Source of the DNA: DCFW01 sp963790715
Lineage (GTDB): Bacteria; Bacteroidota; Bacteroidia; Bacteroidales; Bacteroidaceae
Assembly (NCBI GenBank): GCA_963790715.1
Contig: CAWBPN010000018.1
Location: 806,001-870,000 of the forward strand
Reading direction: 5' to 3'
Length of the DNA stretch: 64,000 bases
Of this stretch, positions 36,330 through 45,610 are shown in pieces. Numbering within the stretch: position 1 is the first letter of the stretch; each line of letters begins with the position of its first letter. Position numbers and translations under genes: made by a program. The notes beneath the pieces were generated by a model. It was not told the origin of the DNA, did no database searches, and saw only the letters and a program-made list of their open reading frames with translations.

Positions 36330-37934
36330 ATGGTTAGAAAATTCGACTTTTTAGTAATAGGTTCCGGCATTGCCGGCATGAGTTTTGCCCTTAAGGTAGC
36401 TAAAAAAGGGAAAGTTGCACTGATTTGTAAAACAGAGTTGGAAGAGGCAAACACATACTTTGCCCAAGGCGGTGTAGCGTCAGTCACCAATAAGTTAGTC
36501 GACAACTTCGACAAGCATATCGAAGACACAATGATTGCCGGTGACTGGGTAAGCGACAGACGCGCGGTGGAGCAAGTGGTAAGAAATGCTCCGAAGCAAA
36601 TTAATGAACTTATTAACTGGGGGGTGAACTTCGACAAAAAAGAAAACGGTGAATTTGATCTTCATCGCGAAGGCGGACACTCTGAATTCAGAATACTGCA
36701 TCACAAGGACAATACCGGTGCCGAGATTCAAGACAGCTTGATACAAGCTTTAAAGAACCATCCTAACATCACGGTTTTTGAAAAACATTTCGCAATAGAG
36801 ATAATAACACAGCATCATTTGGGCATGGAGGTAACACGCCGAACACCTAACATAGAGTGCTACGGCGCATACATACTTGACTTGAAAACAGGCACTGTAG
36901 ATACATTCCTTTCAAAAGTCACACTGATGGCAACTGGCGGCATAGGCGCAATATACAAGACGACCACAAACCCGCTTGTTGCAACCGGCGACGGCATTGC
37001 AATGGTGTATCGTGCCAAAGGAACGGTGAAAGATATGGAGTTCGTTCAATTTCACCCTACGGCCTTGTTCCATCCGGGCGACCGCCCTTCATTCCTGATT
37101 ACCGAAGCGATGCGCGGATACGGAGCAGTGCTGCGCACTATGGACGGAAAGGAATTCATGCAGAAATATGACAAACGCCTGTCTTTAGCTCCACGCGACA
37201 TCGTTGCCCGAGCCATTGACAACGAGATGAAGAATCGCGGTGATGACCATGTTTGTCTGGATGTTACGCATAAAGATGCCGAAGAGACCAAGAAACATTT
37301 CCCTAACATCTACGCAAAATGCCTGAGTTTGGGAATAGATATAACCAAAGATTACATTCCCGTGGCTCCTGCTGCCCATTATCTTTGTGGTGGCATCAAA
37401 GTCGACTTAAACGGACAATCGTCAATCAAACGCTTGTATGCAGTGGGCGAATGCTCATGCACCGGCTTGCACGGAGGCAATCGTTTAGCGTCCAACTCTC
37501 TTATCGAGGCTGTGGTATACGCCGACGCCGCAGCCAAGCACAGTACGGATGTGATAGGCCAATACAACTACAATGACAAAGTACCGGAATGGGACGACAA
37601 GGGAACAACTCATCCCGAAGAAATGGTACTTATCACCCAAAGTGCCAAAGAAGTAGGGGAAATAATGAGTACTTACGTGGGCATTGTCCGTAGTGACCTA
37701 CGCCTGAAACGCGCATGGACAAGACTCGATATACTATATGAAGAGACTGAAGAACTCTTCAAACAATCAAAAGCATCAAAGGAAATATGCGAGTTGCGCA
37801 ATGCAATAAACGTAGGTTATTTGGTTATGCGCCAGGCAATGGAACGCAAAGAGAGTAGGGGACTTCATTACACTATCGACTACCCTCATCATAACGATGC
37901 ACTATACCTTACAAAGCAAGAAGCAACGGAATAG
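36330..37934 (+). CDS. nadB: L-aspartate oxidase
   Basis: The start at 36330 (MVRKFDFLVIGSGIAG) puts the FAD-binding GSGIAG motif at the N-terminus, as usual; the longer frame from 36234 contains the promoter. The 534-residue flavoenzyme oxidises aspartate to iminoaspartate, the first step of NAD synthesis; it can use fumarate as electron acceptor without oxygen. Other family motifs are AQGGVASVTN, HREGGHSEFRILH, ATGGIGAIYKTTTNP, FVQFHPTAL, CGGIKVDLNGQSSIKRLYAVGE (in part) and GGNRLASNSLIEAVV. No nadA or nadC is nearby. Confidence 0.96.
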   Translation: MVRKFDFLVIGSGIAGMSFALKVAKKGKVALICKTELEEANTYFAQGGVASVTNKLVDNFDKHIEDTMIAGDWVSDRRAVEQVVRNAPKQINELINWGVNFDKKENGEFDLHREGGHSEFRILHHKDNTGAEIQDSLIQALKNHPNITVFEKHFAIEIITQHHLGMEVTRRTPNIECYGAYILDLKTGTVDTFLSKVTLMATGGIGAIYKTTTNPLVATGDGIAMVYRAKGTVKDMEFVQFHPTALFHPGDRPSFLITEAMRGYGAVLRTMDGKEFMQKYDKRLSLAPRDIVARAIDNEMKNRGDDHVCLDVTHKDAEETKKHFPNIYAKCLSLGIDITKDYIPVAPAAHYLCGGIKVDLNGQSSIKRLYAVGECSCTGLHGGNRLASNSLIEAVVYADAAAKHSTDVIGQYNYNDKVPEWDDKGTTHPEEMVLITQSAKEVGEIMSTYVGIVRSDLRLKRAWTRLDILYEETEELFKQSKASKEICELRNAINVGYLVMRQAMERKESRGLHYTIDYPHHNDALYLTKQEATE

Positions 37935-38018
37935 GCATGAATGTTATAAAAAATATTAATCTAATCCTCTATATTATAGAAATATACTCTGTATATCATA
38001 AACTGTAAAAAGCATTTC

Positions 38019-38061
38019 AGTATTCAGTTCATCGGCTCTCTCGGCTGATGAGCTAAATACT
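38019..38061 (+). terminator. Long hairpin between nadB and the GH97 gene
   Basis: An 18-pair stem (38019-38036 with 38044-38061) has one C-A mismatch and two G-T wobbles around a 7-base loop; the tail TTATCTCTT is only partly T-rich. It may terminate nadB or fold in the leader of the GH97 gene. A smaller hairpin, GCGTTG with CAACGC, follows at about 38083-38101. Confidence 0.5.
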
Positions 38062-38199
38062 TTATCTCTTAAGTTAATGGCGTTGCTACCCTTCAACGCT
38101 TGCAATCGTTTGCATCATAATACTTTAATATTTTACATAAAGCATTTTTTGTTTAAAAAATAAATAGCCTAATTTGTATTATACATAAAATACTATGCC

Positions 38200-40365
38200 A
38201 TGAAAAAGTACTTATATACGTTATTATTAACCGTATCATGTTTATCCGTATCCGCTCAAGAAATCAATTCCTCAAAAGCAGAAGTTGTACAATCACCTAA
38301 TAAACTTATAACCGTTTCGTTCAATGTCAGCAACGGACGTCCTGTTTATCAAATGACATATAAAGGCAAGGCTGTGATAAAGCCGAGTTACTTAGGACTT
38401 GAGCTGAAAGACGACCCGGGAATGATGAACGGTTTCGATATGACAGCTCGAAAGGACACTGCCGTTGACGAATACTGGAATCCGGTTTGGGGCGAAGTGA
38501 AAACCATTTGCAACCATTATAATGAAATGGTGGTAACACTAAACCAACCTTCCCAAAATAGATATATAAAAATTCATTTCCGAGCTTATGACGGAGGCAT
38601 GGCTCTGCGTTATGAGTTTCCTAAACAAAATAATTTGAATTATTTTGTAATAAAAGAAGAACATACACAATTTGCAATGACCGGCGACCATACGGCATTT
38701 TGGTTGCCCGGCGACTATGACACCGAAGAATATGAAACCGTGATAAGTAAGCTATCACAAATCAGAGGTTTGATGAAACAATCCATCACGCCTAATGCTT
38801 CACAAACTCCATTTTCGCCGACCGGTGTGCAAACACCTCTTCAACTTAAAACCAACGACGGCTTGTACATCAATATTCATGAAGCGGCTTTGGTTGATTA
38901 TTCAGGCATGGGTCTTAATCTGGACGATAAAAATATGGTGTTTGAAACATGGCTTACACCTGATGCACAAGGCAACAAGGGATATCTGCAAACACCTTGC
39001 GTCTCTCCGTGGCGTTCGATATTGGTAAGCGACGATGCACGCGACATGTTGTCTTCACATCAAATTCTCAACCTCAACGATCCGTGTAAATACACCGACA
39101 CGTCATGGATTAAACCTATGAAGTTCGTAGGTGTATGGTGGGAAATGATTACCGGAAAAAGCACATGGGCATACACTGATGCCTCCTCCGTAAAGCTGGG
39201 TCAATTTGATTATTCAAAAGCGAAGCCAAATGGTCGCCACGCCGCAAACACGGCTAACGTAAAACGATACATCGACTTTGCAGCCGCTCATCATATTCCC
39301 GGTGTATTGGTTGAAGGATGGGACATCGGTTGGGAAGACTGGTTCGGCCATTCAAAAGATTATGTTTTCGATTTTACCACTCCTTACCCAGACTTTGATG
39401 TAAAAGAACTTCACCAGTATGCAGCAGCACGAGGTGTGCAACTTATAATGCACCACGAAACGTCATCTTCAGTTCGCAACTATGAACGCCACTTGGACAA
39501 AGCGTATCAATTCATGGTCGACAACGGTTACCATGCAGTGAAAAGCGGTTATGTCGGCAATATCATTCCGCGTGGCGAATATCACTACGGTCAGTGGATG
39601 GTAAATCACTATCTTTATTGCATGACCGAAGCTGCCAAATATAAAATTTGCGTAGATGCTCACGAGGCAATACATCCTACAGGATTATGTCGCACTTACC
39701 CCAACCTAATAGGAAATGAATCCGCTCGCGGAACAGAATATGAAGCTTTCGGAGGAAACACTCCCAACCATACGACTATACTTCCGTTCACGCGTTTGCA
39801 AGGAGGTCCGATGGACTACACTCCGGGTATCTTTGATACAAAACTGTCGTTTCTGGACAATATACAGAAGAATCACTCGTATGTGCGAAGCACGTTAGCT
39901 AGACAATTGGCTCTTTATGTCACCATGTACAGCCCGTTGCAAATGGTGGCCGACCTGCCGGAGAATTATAACAAACATCTTGATGCTTTCAAGTTCATTG
40001 AAGACGTGGCAGTTGACTGGGACGACAGTAAATATTTGGAAGCCGAACCGGGCAAATATATAACAGTAGCACGCAAGGCAAAAGGCACAAATAATTGGTT
40101 CGTAGGCAATACAAGTGATGAGAATGGACATTTGAGCCATCTTAAGTTCGACTATCTCGACAAAGGCAAAAAGTATGTTGCAACGGTATATGCCGATGCA
40201 AAAGATGCAGACTACCATTATAACCCGGAAGCATACACAATCACCAAATATATTATCGACCGCAATTCCAAACTCGACCTTAAAGCAGCACCGGGTGGAG
40301 GCTTTGCTATCAGCGTTATAGAAGTAACCGACAACAATCAAACAAAAGGAATAAAGAAGCTGTAA
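38200..40365 (+). CDS. Secreted glycoside hydrolase family 97 alpha-glucosidase (inverting, SusB-like)
   Basis: This 721-residue enzyme has a signal peptide (MKKYLYTLLLTVSCLSVSA). An N-terminal GH97 beta-sandwich (about 25-290), a central TIM barrel (about 300-610) and a C-terminal sandwich follow. Glutamates at 420 (MHHETSSS), 489 (VDAHEAIHPTG) and 513 (RGTEYEAFGG) have the same spacing (69 and 24) as SusB Glu439, Glu508 and Glu532, the base and acid residues of the inverting branch. Retaining GH97 galactosidases lack this set. It should cleave alpha-glucosides in the periplasm, for example starch oligosaccharides, yet no susCD genes lie beside it. Confidence 0.93.
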   Translation: MKKYLYTLLLTVSCLSVSAQEINSSKAEVVQSPNKLITVSFNVSNGRPVYQMTYKGKAVIKPSYLGLELKDDPGMMNGFDMTARKDTAVDEYWNPVWGEVKTICNHYNEMVVTLNQPSQNRYIKIHFRAYDGGMALRYEFPKQNNLNYFVIKEEHTQFAMTGDHTAFWLPGDYDTEEYETVISKLSQIRGLMKQSITPNASQTPFSPTGVQTPLQLKTNDGLYINIHEAALVDYSGMGLNLDDKNMVFETWLTPDAQGNKGYLQTPCVSPWRSILVSDDARDMLSSHQILNLNDPCKYTDTSWIKPMKFVGVWWEMITGKSTWAYTDASSVKLGQFDYSKAKPNGRHAANTANVKRYIDFAAAHHIPGVLVEGWDIGWEDWFGHSKDYVFDFTTPYPDFDVKELHQYAAARGVQLIMHHETSSSVRNYERHLDKAYQFMVDNGYHAVKSGYVGNIIPRGEYHYGQWMVNHYLYCMTEAAKYKICVDAHEAIHPTGLCRTYPNLIGNESARGTEYEAFGGNTPNHTTILPFTRLQGGPMDYTPGIFDTKLSFLDNIQKNHSYVRSTLARQLALYVTMYSPLQMVADLPENYNKHLDAFKFIEDVAVDWDDSKYLEAEPGKYITVARKAKGTNNWFVGNTSDENGHLSHLKFDYLDKGKKYVATVYADAKDADYHYNPEAYTITKYIIDRNSKLDLKAAPGGGFAISVIEVTDNNQTKGIKKL

Positions 40366-40434
40366 TCATAAATATTTAATCTACCTATATTCATAAGAAA
40401 CATTAAAAAAAATATAATTCGGATTTTAATGTTG

Positions 40435-40442
40435 TATTTTTG
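40435..40442 (+). promoter_or_regulatory. -7 promoter box for the methyltransferase-ftsX-uppP-queA run
   Basis: TATTTTTG (TAnnTTTG) lies 20 bases before the ATG at 40462, with no other good promoter for the next nine genes. Confidence 0.6.
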
Positions 40443-40461
40443 CTACAAATTTGGGTAGGGA

Positions 40462-41364
40462 ATGGAAAAACTCGACATACATGTCTGTCCATTGTGTGGA
40501 AAGACTCACTTTGAGAAATTACTAACTTGCAAGGATCACTATGCAACGGGAGAAACGTTTGACATTTACCAATGTAAAGATTGCGGCTTCAAATTCACTC
40601 AAGACTTTCCTGTTGAATCGGAAATAGGTAGATATTACGCCACGTCCGATTACATATCGCACAGCGATACACGCAAGGGATTGATGAACAAAGTTTATCA
40701 TAATGTGCGGTCGATTATGCTCAACAAGAAGCGTAACCTGATATGCCGTTACACACATAAACAGCAAGGTACTCTGCTTGATATAGGTACCGGTACGGGT
40801 TATTTCATTAACAAGATGCACCAATCCGGATGGAATATTGAAGCCGTTGAAAAGAACGCCGATGCCCGCAAGTTTGCACAGGACAACTTCGGACTGACAG
40901 TACACGAAGACATTTTTCTGGCTACATGTAAAGATAAATCATTCGACGCAATAGCATTGTGGCACGTAATGGAGCATCTTCAGAAAATAAATGAAGTGTG
41001 GGACGTGCTAAACAGATTGCTAAAAGATGATGGTTTGTTGTTTATTGCCGTTCCCAACAGCGAAAGTGCCGATGCGGCATTTTACGGTCAGTATTGGGCA
41101 GCATACGACGTACCCCGTCATTTGTGGCATTTCACACCTGAAACGATGAAAGCATTCGGCGAAAAACATCGTTTTGAATTGGTTGAGATGTTGCCCATGC
41201 CGTTTGACGCCTTTTACGTATCAATGCTTAGTGAAAAGTATAAAGGAAAAAAATCATCGTTCTTAAGCGGAGGAGTGAGAGGTGCATTGTGCGGATTGAA
41301 AACTACAAGCGATAAAACAAAAAGCAGTTCAATAACTTATATATTCAAGAAGAAAAATGAGTAA
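40462..41364 (+). CDS. Class I SAM-dependent methyltransferase with N-terminal zinc ribbon
   Basis: This 300-residue protein begins with a zinc-ribbon-like pair CPLCGK and CKDCGF (residues about 9-39). A class I methyltransferase domain follows, with LLDIGTGTGYFINKM (SAM motif I), NADARKFAQ and the IALWHVMEHL motif. This layout occurs in Bacteroidota enzymes of unknown substrate, often called Methyltransf_23/UbiE-like. It is the first gene of a nine-gene plus-strand run and overlaps ftsX by 8 bases. The role is not known. Confidence 0.88.
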   Translation: MEKLDIHVCPLCGKTHFEKLLTCKDHYATGETFDIYQCKDCGFKFTQDFPVESEIGRYYATSDYISHSDTRKGLMNKVYHNVRSIMLNKKRNLICRYTHKQQGTLLDIGTGTGYFINKMHQSGWNIEAVEKNADARKFAQDNFGLTVHEDIFLATCKDKSFDAIALWHVMEHLQKINEVWDVLNRLLKDDGLLFIAVPNSESADAAFYGQYWAAYDVPRHLWHFTPETMKAFGEKHRFELVEMLPMPFDAFYVSMLSEKYKGKKSSFLSGGVRGALCGLKTTSDKTKSSSITYIFKKKNE

Positions 41365-42229
41365 AAATAAAATTTCCGGACATATCGGCATGCAATCCGT
41401 AACCTCGGGCATCAGTATAACTCTTGTGCTCATCCTGCTGGGATTAATAGCCTTCATTGTGCTGTCCGCCAAGAACCTGTCAGTGTATGTACGCGAAAAT
41501 ATAGGTTTTTCAGTAGCTTTCACAGACAGTACCACAGATGCCGACGCCGTAGCTTATTGGCATCAATTGCAAAAAGCACCATACGTAAAAAGGGCCGACT
41601 ACATCTCGCGCCAACAAGCTCTTAAAGAAGCAAACGAAACATTAGGTACAAATTCAACGGATTTCCTGGGATACAACCCTTATACACCGACGATCGAAGT
41701 AAAACTGAAATCGGCGTATGCAAATTCGGACAGTATTAATGTGATAGAACAGCAAATCAAGCACCGTCCCGACATCGAAGACATATCATATCAAAAAGAC
41801 CTGGTGAACTCGATTAATTCAAATATACGCGACATCAGCTTGATATTGCTTGGATTGGCGGCATTGCTTACGATCATCTCATTCGTATTAATTAATAACA
41901 CAATACGTTTATCAATATATTCAAAACGTTTCATCATCTACACAATGAAGTTGGTTGGTGCAAACTGGGGATTCATTCGAAAGCCGTTCATCCTGCGCAA
42001 CTTATGTATAGGTATTATTGCTGCAATTGCCTCAAATGCGCTGTTGTTCGGCGGCATATATTGGTTAACGACATACGAGCCTGAACTGCTTAACATCATC
42101 AATCCCGTCACTTTAGTTGTTGTGGGTTGCATTGTTACGTTCTTCGGCATATTCATCACAGTAGCGTGCGCGTTCTTTTCGCTGAATAAATATCTGCGAA
42201 TGAAAACCGATGCATTGTATAACATGTAA
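41357..42229 (+). CDS. ftsX: Cell-division ABC transporter permease FtsX
   Basis: This 290-residue protein has the FtsX layout: a short cytoplasmic N-terminus, one membrane helix (about 20-40), a periplasmic domain (about 45-160) and three further helices, ending in RMKTDALYNM. FtsX with FtsE controls peptidoglycan hydrolases at the septum. ftsE is not adjacent, which is usual for Bacteroidota. The neighbouring uppP also serves cell-wall synthesis. Confidence 0.9.
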   Translation: MSKNKISGHIGMQSVTSGISITLVLILLGLIAFIVLSAKNLSVYVRENIGFSVAFTDSTTDADAVAYWHQLQKAPYVKRADYISRQQALKEANETLGTNSTDFLGYNPYTPTIEVKLKSAYANSDSINVIEQQIKHRPDIEDISYQKDLVNSINSNIRDISLILLGLAALLTIISFVLINNTIRLSIYSKRFIIYTMKLVGANWGFIRKPFILRNLCIGIIAAIASNALLFGGIYWLTTYEPELLNIINPVTLVVVGCIVTFFGIFITVACAFFSLNKYLRMKTDALYNM

Positions 42230-42247
42230 ATAATAAATAAATAGTAT

Positions 42248-42502
42248 ATGAAAGATAAGTTAGCTTTTGATAAGACCAATTTTATGTTATTGGCTATCGG
42301 TATGGTAATAGTTATCATAGGTTTCTTCCTTATGACGGGATCAGGTACGACGGAAGCAGCCTTTCAGCCTGACATATTCAGCTTTCGCCGTGTAAGAGTG
42401 GCACCGACAGTAAGTTTATTCGGCTTCCTGTTCATGATTTACGGTATTGTGCACAGACCAAAAGCTGTTGAAAAAGAATCGAACCAAGACAAAGAAAAAT
42501 AA
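42248..42502 (+). CDS. DUF3098 small membrane protein
   Basis: This 84-residue protein has two membrane helices (about 10-32 and 50-70) around the family motif TEAAFQPDIFSFRRVRVAP. DUF3098 proteins are conserved in Bacteroidota between ftsX and uppP; the function is unknown. It starts 18 bases after ftsX and ends 3 bases before uppP. Confidence 0.9.
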   Translation: MKDKLAFDKTNFMLLAIGMVIVIIGFFLMTGSGTTEAAFQPDIFSFRRVRVAPTVSLFGFLFMIYGIVHRPKAVEKESNQDKEK

Positions 42503-42505
42503 TTT

Positions 42506-43363
42506 ATGGCAGATTTAACCGTATTCCAAACGATCGTATTGGGAATCGTTGAGGGATTGACAGAGTTCTTACCAGTGTCGTCGACAGGTCACATGATTAT
42601 TGCCCAAAGCCTGATGGGCATTCAAAGTTCATCATTCGTAAAAGCATTTACAGTTATCATACAGTTCGGGGCTATCCTGTCGGTTATCGTTTTATACTAC
42701 AAACGTTTTTTCCGGCTCAATCATACACCGGCTCCGGAGGGTGCATCAACACTGATGAAGTTCCTGCACAAATGGGACTTCTATTGGAAACTGCTCGTTG
42801 CTTTCATTCCGGCCATAATCATCGGCGGATTGGGAAACAAAATAGTAGACAAACTTTTGGGAAGTGTAGTCATAGTAGCCGTTATGTTAGTCGTCGGTGG
42901 CATATTCATGCTGTTCTGCGACCGTATATTCAATAAAGGAAAAGAAGACACCGAAATGACAGAAAAAAGAGCCTTCCGCATAGGTCTATTCCAATGTATT
43001 GCAATGATACCGGGAGTGTCGCGTTCAATGGCTACGATTGTAGGCGGTATGTCACAACGTTTAACGCGTAAAAACGCTGCCGAGTTTTCATTCTTCCTGG
43101 CTGTACCGACAATGTTTGCAGCCACAGTGCTCAAACTTTTTGAATTATACAAATCGGGAGATGCCAGCGCAATCACGTCAAACAACATGACATTATTGCT
43201 TCTCGGCAGTGTTATAGCATTTATAGTAGCATTATTTGCAATAAAAGGTTTTATCGACTTCCTTACTAAATACGGGTTCAAAGCTTTCGGAATATACCGC
43301 ATAATAGTAGGAGGTTTCATATTAATTTGGTTGCTTACAGGGCATAATATGGACATCATGTAA
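42506..43363 (+). CDS. uppP: Undecaprenyl-diphosphate phosphatase
   Basis: This 285-residue inner-membrane enzyme recycles the lipid carrier undecaprenyl pyrophosphate to the monophosphate for peptidoglycan and surface glycan synthesis; the family gives bacitracin tolerance. Its signatures are EGLTEFLPVSSTGHM near the N-terminus and PGVSRSMATIVGGM near residue 170. About eight membrane segments are seen. Its stop overlaps the truB start (TAATG). Confidence 0.97.
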   Translation: MADLTVFQTIVLGIVEGLTEFLPVSSTGHMIIAQSLMGIQSSSFVKAFTVIIQFGAILSVIVLYYKRFFRLNHTPAPEGASTLMKFLHKWDFYWKLLVAFIPAIIIGGLGNKIVDKLLGSVVIVAVMLVVGGIFMLFCDRIFNKGKEDTEMTEKRAFRIGLFQCIAMIPGVSRSMATIVGGMSQRLTRKNAAEFSFFLAVPTMFAATVLKLFELYKSGDASAITSNNMTLLLLGSVIAFIVALFAIKGFIDFLTKYGFKAFGIYRIIVGGFILIWLLTGHNMDIM

Positions 43364-44070
43364 TGAATTTTAAAGAAGGAGAAGTATTATATTTCAACAA
43401 ACCCTACAAATGGACTTCATTCAATGTAGTGCAACGTGTAAGGGCTGATATAACGCACAAGTTAAATATAAAATTAAAAAGTTTGAAGGTTGGGCACGCA
43501 GGAACTCTCGACCCGCTGGCAACGGGAGTAATGATTGTCTGCACCGGAAAAGCTACAAAACGAATAGAGGAATTCCAAAACCATACGAAGGAATATATTG
43601 CAACCCTGATGTTAGGTGCAACCACAGCCTCGTACGATATGGAACACGAAGTAAATGCTACATTCCCAACGGAGCATATTACCAGTGAATTGGTTGAGCA
43701 GACATTGTCGCATTTCGTAGGCACAATAGAGCAAACGCCACCGGTATATTCGGCTTGCAAGATTGAAGGTGAACGCGCTTATAACTTGGCACGAAATGGT
43801 GAAGAAGTAAAGCTTAAAGCAAAGACTCTCACTATCGACGAAATAGAACTGTTGGAGTGCAATTTGCCGGAGATTAAGATACGTGTAGTGTGCAGCAAGG
43901 GTACATATATAAGAGCATTAGCCCGCGACATTGGTGAAGCATTAAACAGCGGAGCGTATCTCACAGGATTAACGCGAACAAGAGTTGGAGATGTTACATT
44001 AGACAAATGCCAGGAGGTAAACGACTTTACCGATTGGCTCGATAAACAAGAAATAGAAGATAATAAATAA
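43363..44070 (+). CDS. truB: tRNA pseudouridine-55 synthase TruB
   Basis: This 235-residue enzyme makes pseudouridine 55 in the T loop of tRNAs. The N-terminal NKPYKWTSFNVV and the catalytic GHAGTLDPLATGVMIV with its Asp are clear, as are YSACKIEGERAYNLAR and GTYIRALARDIG. It lacks a long C-terminal PUA domain, so it is of the shorter bacterial type. It is translationally coupled to uppP and lies 10 bases before queA, preceded by a rare GGAGG-like stretch (AAGGAGGTAAAA) serving queA. Confidence 0.96.
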   Translation: MNFKEGEVLYFNKPYKWTSFNVVQRVRADITHKLNIKLKSLKVGHAGTLDPLATGVMIVCTGKATKRIEEFQNHTKEYIATLMLGATTASYDMEHEVNATFPTEHITSELVEQTLSHFVGTIEQTPPVYSACKIEGERAYNLARNGEEVKLKAKTLTIDEIELLECNLPEIKIRVVCSKGTYIRALARDIGEALNSGAYLTGLTRTRVGDVTLDKCQEVNDFTDWLDKQEIEDNK

Positions 44071-44080
44071 GGAGGTAAAA

Positions 44081-45139
44081 ATGAAGCTGTCAAATTTTAA
44101 TTTTAAATTACCTGAAGAGAGCGTCGCACAACATCCGTCATTCTATCGTGATGAGTGCAAATTGATGGTAATACACAAGAAGACAGGAAAGATTGAGCAC
44201 AAAATCTTTAAAGAGATTTTGAATTATTTTGATGATAAAGACACATTTATCTTCAATGACACTAAAGTCTTTCCGGCACGCCTTTATGGAAATAAGGAAA
44301 AGACAGGAGCTAAAATCGAAGTCTTTCTGCTACGTGAATTAAACGAGAAACTAAGATTATGGGATGTATTGGTTGATCCTGCCCGTAAAATACGTATAGG
44401 CAACAAACTATATTTCGGTGAAGACGACAGTATGGTGGCCGAAGTAATAGATAATACCACTTCACGTGGGCGTACATTAAGGTTTCTTTATGACGGCCAG
44501 CACGACGAATTTAAAAAAGCTCTATATGTTCTGGGTGAGACACCTCTGCCTCACGAGATAATTAAACGACCGGCAGAACCGGAAGATGAGGAACGCTTTC
44601 AAACTATATATGCAAAAAACGAAGGTGCTGTAACAGCTCCGGCCGCAGGTCTGCATTTTAGCCGGGAGTTAATGAAACGTTTAGAAATAAAAGGCATTAA
44701 CTTCGCATACATAACAGAGCATGCAGGATTGAGTAACTTCCGCGAAATTGATGTAGAAGACTTAACCAAGCACAAAATGGACTCTGAACAAATATTTGTT
44801 ACAGATGATGCTTGCAACATCGTAAATGCCGCACACGACAGAGGCAGCCGCATTTGTGCAGTTGGTACTACTACAATGCGTACAATAGAAACTACGGTTA
44901 GCACTGATCAGCATATCAAACCCTTTGAGGGATGGTCGAACAAGTTTATTTTCCCACCTTACGATTTTACAGTGGCAAATTGCATGATTACTAACTTCCA
45001 CATGCCGATGTCGACACTGCTAATGATGGTAGCCGCTTTTGGTGGATATGATTTAATAATGAAAGCTTACGGTGTAGCAGTAAAGAAAGAATACAAATTC
45101 GGTACATACGGCGATGCAATGCTAATTATTGACGATTGA
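44081..45139 (+). CDS. queA: S-adenosylmethionine:tRNA ribosyltransferase-isomerase QueA
   Basis: This 352-residue enzyme transfers the ribosyl part of SAM to preQ1 at tRNA position 34, giving epoxyqueuosine, the substrate of QueG (also in this window). Family motifs include FNDTKVFPARLYG, VTAPAAGLHFSREL, AVGTTTMRTIE and NFHMPMSTLLMMVAAFGGYD. An AAGGAGG Shine-Dalgarno-like sequence stands 7 bases ahead of the ATG, unusual in this AT-rich, SD-poor genome. Confidence 0.97.
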   Translation: MKLSNFNFKLPEESVAQHPSFYRDECKLMVIHKKTGKIEHKIFKEILNYFDDKDTFIFNDTKVFPARLYGNKEKTGAKIEVFLLRELNEKLRLWDVLVDPARKIRIGNKLYFGEDDSMVAEVIDNTTSRGRTLRFLYDGQHDEFKKALYVLGETPLPHEIIKRPAEPEDEERFQTIYAKNEGAVTAPAAGLHFSRELMKRLEIKGINFAYITEHAGLSNFREIDVEDLTKHKMDSEQIFVTDDACNIVNAAHDRGSRICAVGTTTMRTIETTVSTDQHIKPFEGWSNKFIFPPYDFTVANCMITNFHMPMSTLLMMVAAFGGYDLIMKAYGVAVKKEYKFGTYGDAMLIIDD

Positions 45140-45142
45140 TGA

Positions 45143-45610
45143 ATGTCTGTAGTATATTTAGGTTTAGGCACAAACCTCGGTAACAGGGAAAAGAATATAA
45201 ATGTTGCTGTAGATAACATACGAAAGTTGATAGGGAAACAACTTTCCCTATCAACTCTTTACAAAACCGAACCATGGGGCTACACATCCGAGAACATGTA
45301 TGTGAACGCCGTAATTAGTATAGAAACCAAACTAACTCCGCAACAAATTTTAACTGCCACACAAAATATAGAAAGAAAAATGGGACGTGCGAAAAAGTCG
45401 GTTAACGGGCAATATGCCGACCGCATTATCGACATTGACATCCTGCTGTACGACAATATCATAATAAAAACTCCGGAACTAACTATTCCACACCCGTTGA
45501 TGACAAAACGCATGTTCGTAATGCAGCCGTTGGCGGAAATAGCTCCCGACTTGATAATACCGGAAATAAATAAAAACATAAAGACGATAATAAATGAATC
45601 CAATCAATAA
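45143..45610 (+). CDS. folK: 2-amino-4-hydroxy-6-hydroxymethyldihydropteridine pyrophosphokinase
   Basis: This 155-residue folate-synthesis kinase moves pyrophosphate from ATP to hydroxymethyl-dihydropterin. It shows LGLGTNLGNREKNI at the N-terminus, the KTEPWG loop and the signature RIIDIDILLYD with its metal-binding Asp pair, then IPHPLMTKRMFVMQPL. The reading frame carries a perfect 14-bp inverted repeat at 45225-45256 (see separate entry). It overlaps the next gene by 17 bases. Confidence 0.95.
   Translation: MSVVYLGLGTNLGNREKNINVAVDNIRKLIGKQLSLSTLYKTEPWGYTSENMYVNAVISIETKLTPQQILTATQNIERKMGRAKKSVNGQYADRIIDIDILLYDNIIIKTPELTIPHPLMTKRMFVMQPLAEIAPDLIIPEINKNIKTIINESNQ
45225..45256 (+). other. 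Perfect 14-bp hairpin inside folK
   Basis: AGTTGATAGGGAAA (45225-45238) is followed by a CAAC loop and its exact complement (45243-45256). Perfect stems of this size with a tetraloop are unexpected in coding DNA. Confidence 0.85.

Noticed and set aside
36236..36637. N-terminal extension of the dacB frame to 36637
   Set aside because: It lies antisense to nadB, is unlike protein in composition, and would hide the clear signal peptide that begins at 36235.
42781..43359. 192-codon open frame on the minus strand inside uppP
   Set aside because: It is a shadow of the uppP coding strand; uppP motifs are clear.
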